Positions 6,950 through 7,654 of a stretch of DNA of 7,654 nucleotides are shown in pieces. Source of the stretch: Spirochaetales bacterium. Lineage in GTDB: Bacteria > Spirochaetota > Spirochaetia > SZUA-6 > DRHE01. The stretch's first letter is position 1. Each line of letters starts with the position of its first letter. Both the position numbers and the translations under genes were made by a program. The notes under the pieces are model-generated. The model ran no database searches, had not been told where the DNA came from, and saw only the letters and a program-made list of their open reading frames with translations. The DNA lies in NCBI GenBank assembly GCA_016930895.1, contig JAFGFV010000082.1, positions 1 to 7,654 on the forward strand, in the 5' to 3' direction.

Positions 6950-6963
6950 CTCTTGCCTGTCAA
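6935..6963 (-). promoter_or_regulatory. Sigma-70-type promoter of the AOR gene
   Basis: On the minus strand a perfect -35 TTGACA (6958-6963) and a five-of-six -10 TATGAT (6935-6940) are separated by exactly 17 bases. Transcription should start near 6928, giving a leader of about 90 bases before the ATG at 6837. Its -35 box is back to back with that of the SDR promoter, 29 bases apart. Confidence 0.8.
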
Positions 6964-6992
6964 TATCTATCTACAGGTCATCGAAAAATTGA

Positions 6993-7022
6993 TTGACGCG
7001 GTATCCGCTGATGCTGTACAAT
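6993..7022 (+). promoter_or_regulatory. Sigma-70-type promoter of the SDR gene
   Basis: TTGACG (6993-6998, five of six) is followed after 18 bases by TACAAT (7017-7022, five of six). Transcription should start around 7026-7030, giving a leader of about 70 bases. Operator-like copy 3 lies immediately downstream, which points to control in common with the divergent AOR gene. Confidence 0.7.
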
Positions 7023-7033
7023 CTCATCGGTAT

Positions 7034-7044
7034 TGGTATTACCA
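7034..7044. promoter_or_regulatory. GntR/FadR-type operator-like palindrome, copy 3 (SDR transcription start)
   Basis: TGGTATTACCA is a perfect 11-base palindrome around a central T, at about +5 to +15 of the predicted SDR transcript. It fits the TGGTA-N-TACCA operator form exactly. An overlapping extra half site (CGGTAT, 7029-7034) lies on its left, and an isolated ATACCA-like half site occurs at 7080-7085. Confidence 0.65.
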
Positions 7045-7097
7045 TAGATTAGGACAGCTCCGTCGAACCACTCGTCGCGATACCAATGGGAGCATCA

Positions 7098-7654
7098 ATG
7101 AAGGTCGACATGTCCGGCAAAGTGGTGCTCGTCACCGGGGCCAGCCAGGGACTGGGCGAGAGCGTCGCCATCGAGTTCGCCAGAAGCGGGGCCGACCTGG
7201 CCATCGTATACAACACTCAGGCGGACAAGGCACAACGCGTATCCCGCCTCATCGGCGAGCTGGGTTCGCGGGTTCTGAGCGTGAGGTGTGACGTATCCAA
7301 CCCTAAGCAGGTGAGCGCCATGGTGCGGCGGGTCATGGATGAGCTCGGCACGGTCGATGTCCTCGTGAACAACGCCGCCGTCAACCCCAAGAAGCCGGAA
7401 GGAAAAACCCCGGTCTACGAGATATCCGATGACGAGTGGGAATGGGTGCTTTCGGTCAACTTGAAGGGCGCGTTCCTCTGCAGCCGGGAAGTCCTGAAGG
7501 GCATGATCCAACGCCGCAGCGGATCGATCGTCAACGTTTCTTCCCTGTCAGGTCAGGTCGGCAACGGGGCACCCGTCGGCGCCCCCTATTGCGTCTCCAA
7601 GGCGGGGATGATCTGCCTCACCAAGAGCACCGCGCTGGACGTGGCGCGATTCGG
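7098..7654 (+). CDS. Short-chain dehydrogenase/reductase, FabG-like classical SDR (partial, C-terminal end missing)
   Basis: This is an NAD(P)-dependent cytoplasmic oxidoreductase that interconverts an alcohol and a carbonyl group. The 185 visible residues, about three quarters of a classical SDR of around 250, carry all core motifs: the cofactor motif TGASQGLG (13-20), CDV (64-66), NNAA (91-94), Asn121, Ser149 in NVSSLSG, and catalytic Tyr164 and Lys168 in YCVSK. No acidic residue ends the second beta strand (VYNTQADKA, 37-45), which leaves NADP use open. I chose the ATG at 7098 because GGGAG lies five bases upstream; in-frame ATGs at 7086 and 7110 are alternatives. It diverges from the AOR gene and shares operator-like sites with it, so a joint pathway role is likely. 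Sugar dehydrogenase, aldonate/ketoacid reductase and ketoacyl-ACP reductase activities cannot be told apart here; the context favours sugar or sugar-acid metabolism. Confidence 0.93.
   Translation, partial: MKVDMSGKVVLVTGASQGLGESVAIEFARSGADLAIVYNTQADKAQRVSRLIGELGSRVLSVRCDVSNPKQVSAMVRRVMDELGTVDVLVNNAAVNPKKPEGKTPVYEISDDEWEWVLSVNLKGAFLCSREVLKGMIQRRSGSIVNVSSLSGQVGNGAPVGAPYCVSKAGMICLTKSTALDVARF

Noticed and set aside
6838..6963. N-terminal extension of the AOR frame upstream of 6837
   Set aside because: It would be translated from the AOR promoter's own -35 box and run through two operator-like palindromes. AOR proteins normally begin close to the GYHGRVLQVDL segment, and 6837 has a good ribosome-binding site.
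6953..7291. Plus-strand open frame of 112 codons overlapping the SDR start
   Set aside because: It is out of frame with the SDR, which shows every catalytic motif, and it runs through the promoter region.
1..7654. tRNA, rRNA, CRISPR arrays, insertion sequences and attachment sites
   Set aside because: I looked for regularly spaced repeats, transposase-like frames, terminal inverted repeats and tRNA-like folds and saw none. The gene content and composition are uniform across the window.

Overview
The window is a compact carbohydrate or aldehyde utilisation locus from a moderately GC-rich bacterium. It holds five genes leftward on the minus strand and one gene rightward on the plus strand. The lineage is not certain. 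The solute-binding protein has a signal peptide followed directly by a GGEKEA-type stretch, which is common after the cleavage site of spirochaete binding proteins, so a Spirochaetota member is my best guess (inference, about 40%).

Layout, in minus-strand transcription order: (1) a tungsten-type aldehyde:ferredoxin oxidoreductase (AOR) family gene, 4945-6837; (2) an RbsC-type sugar ABC permease, 3757-4806; (3) a periplasmic sugar-binding protein, 2647-3615; (4) a double-domain RbsA/MglA-type ATPase, 987-2510; (5) a second RbsC-type permease, 1-939, running off the left edge. Diverging from the AOR gene is a short-chain dehydrogenase/reductase (SDR) at 7098-7654, cut by the right edge. No stretch longer than 300 bases lacks a gene. 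The largest gap is the 260-base AOR/SDR divergent region.

Regulation can be read unusually well. The divergent region holds two back-to-back sigma-70-type promoters. It also holds three copies of a TGGTA-N-TACCA palindrome, matching the operator form known for the FadR subgroup of GntR regulators; two of them sit at or just after the predicted transcription starts. The transporter genes have their own promoter (TTGACA-N17-TATGCT) just after the AOR stop, without that palindrome. An intrinsic-terminator-like hairpin with a T tract lies between the binding-protein and ATPase genes and may favour expression of the binding protein.

Working model (inference): the ABC system imports an unphosphorylated sugar or sugar derivative, the SDR interconverts an alcohol or ketone, and the AOR oxidises an aldehyde to a carboxylate with ferredoxin as acceptor. 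A GntR/FadR-type repressor, not encoded in this window, would sense an acid intermediate. The substrate cannot be named from the sequence.
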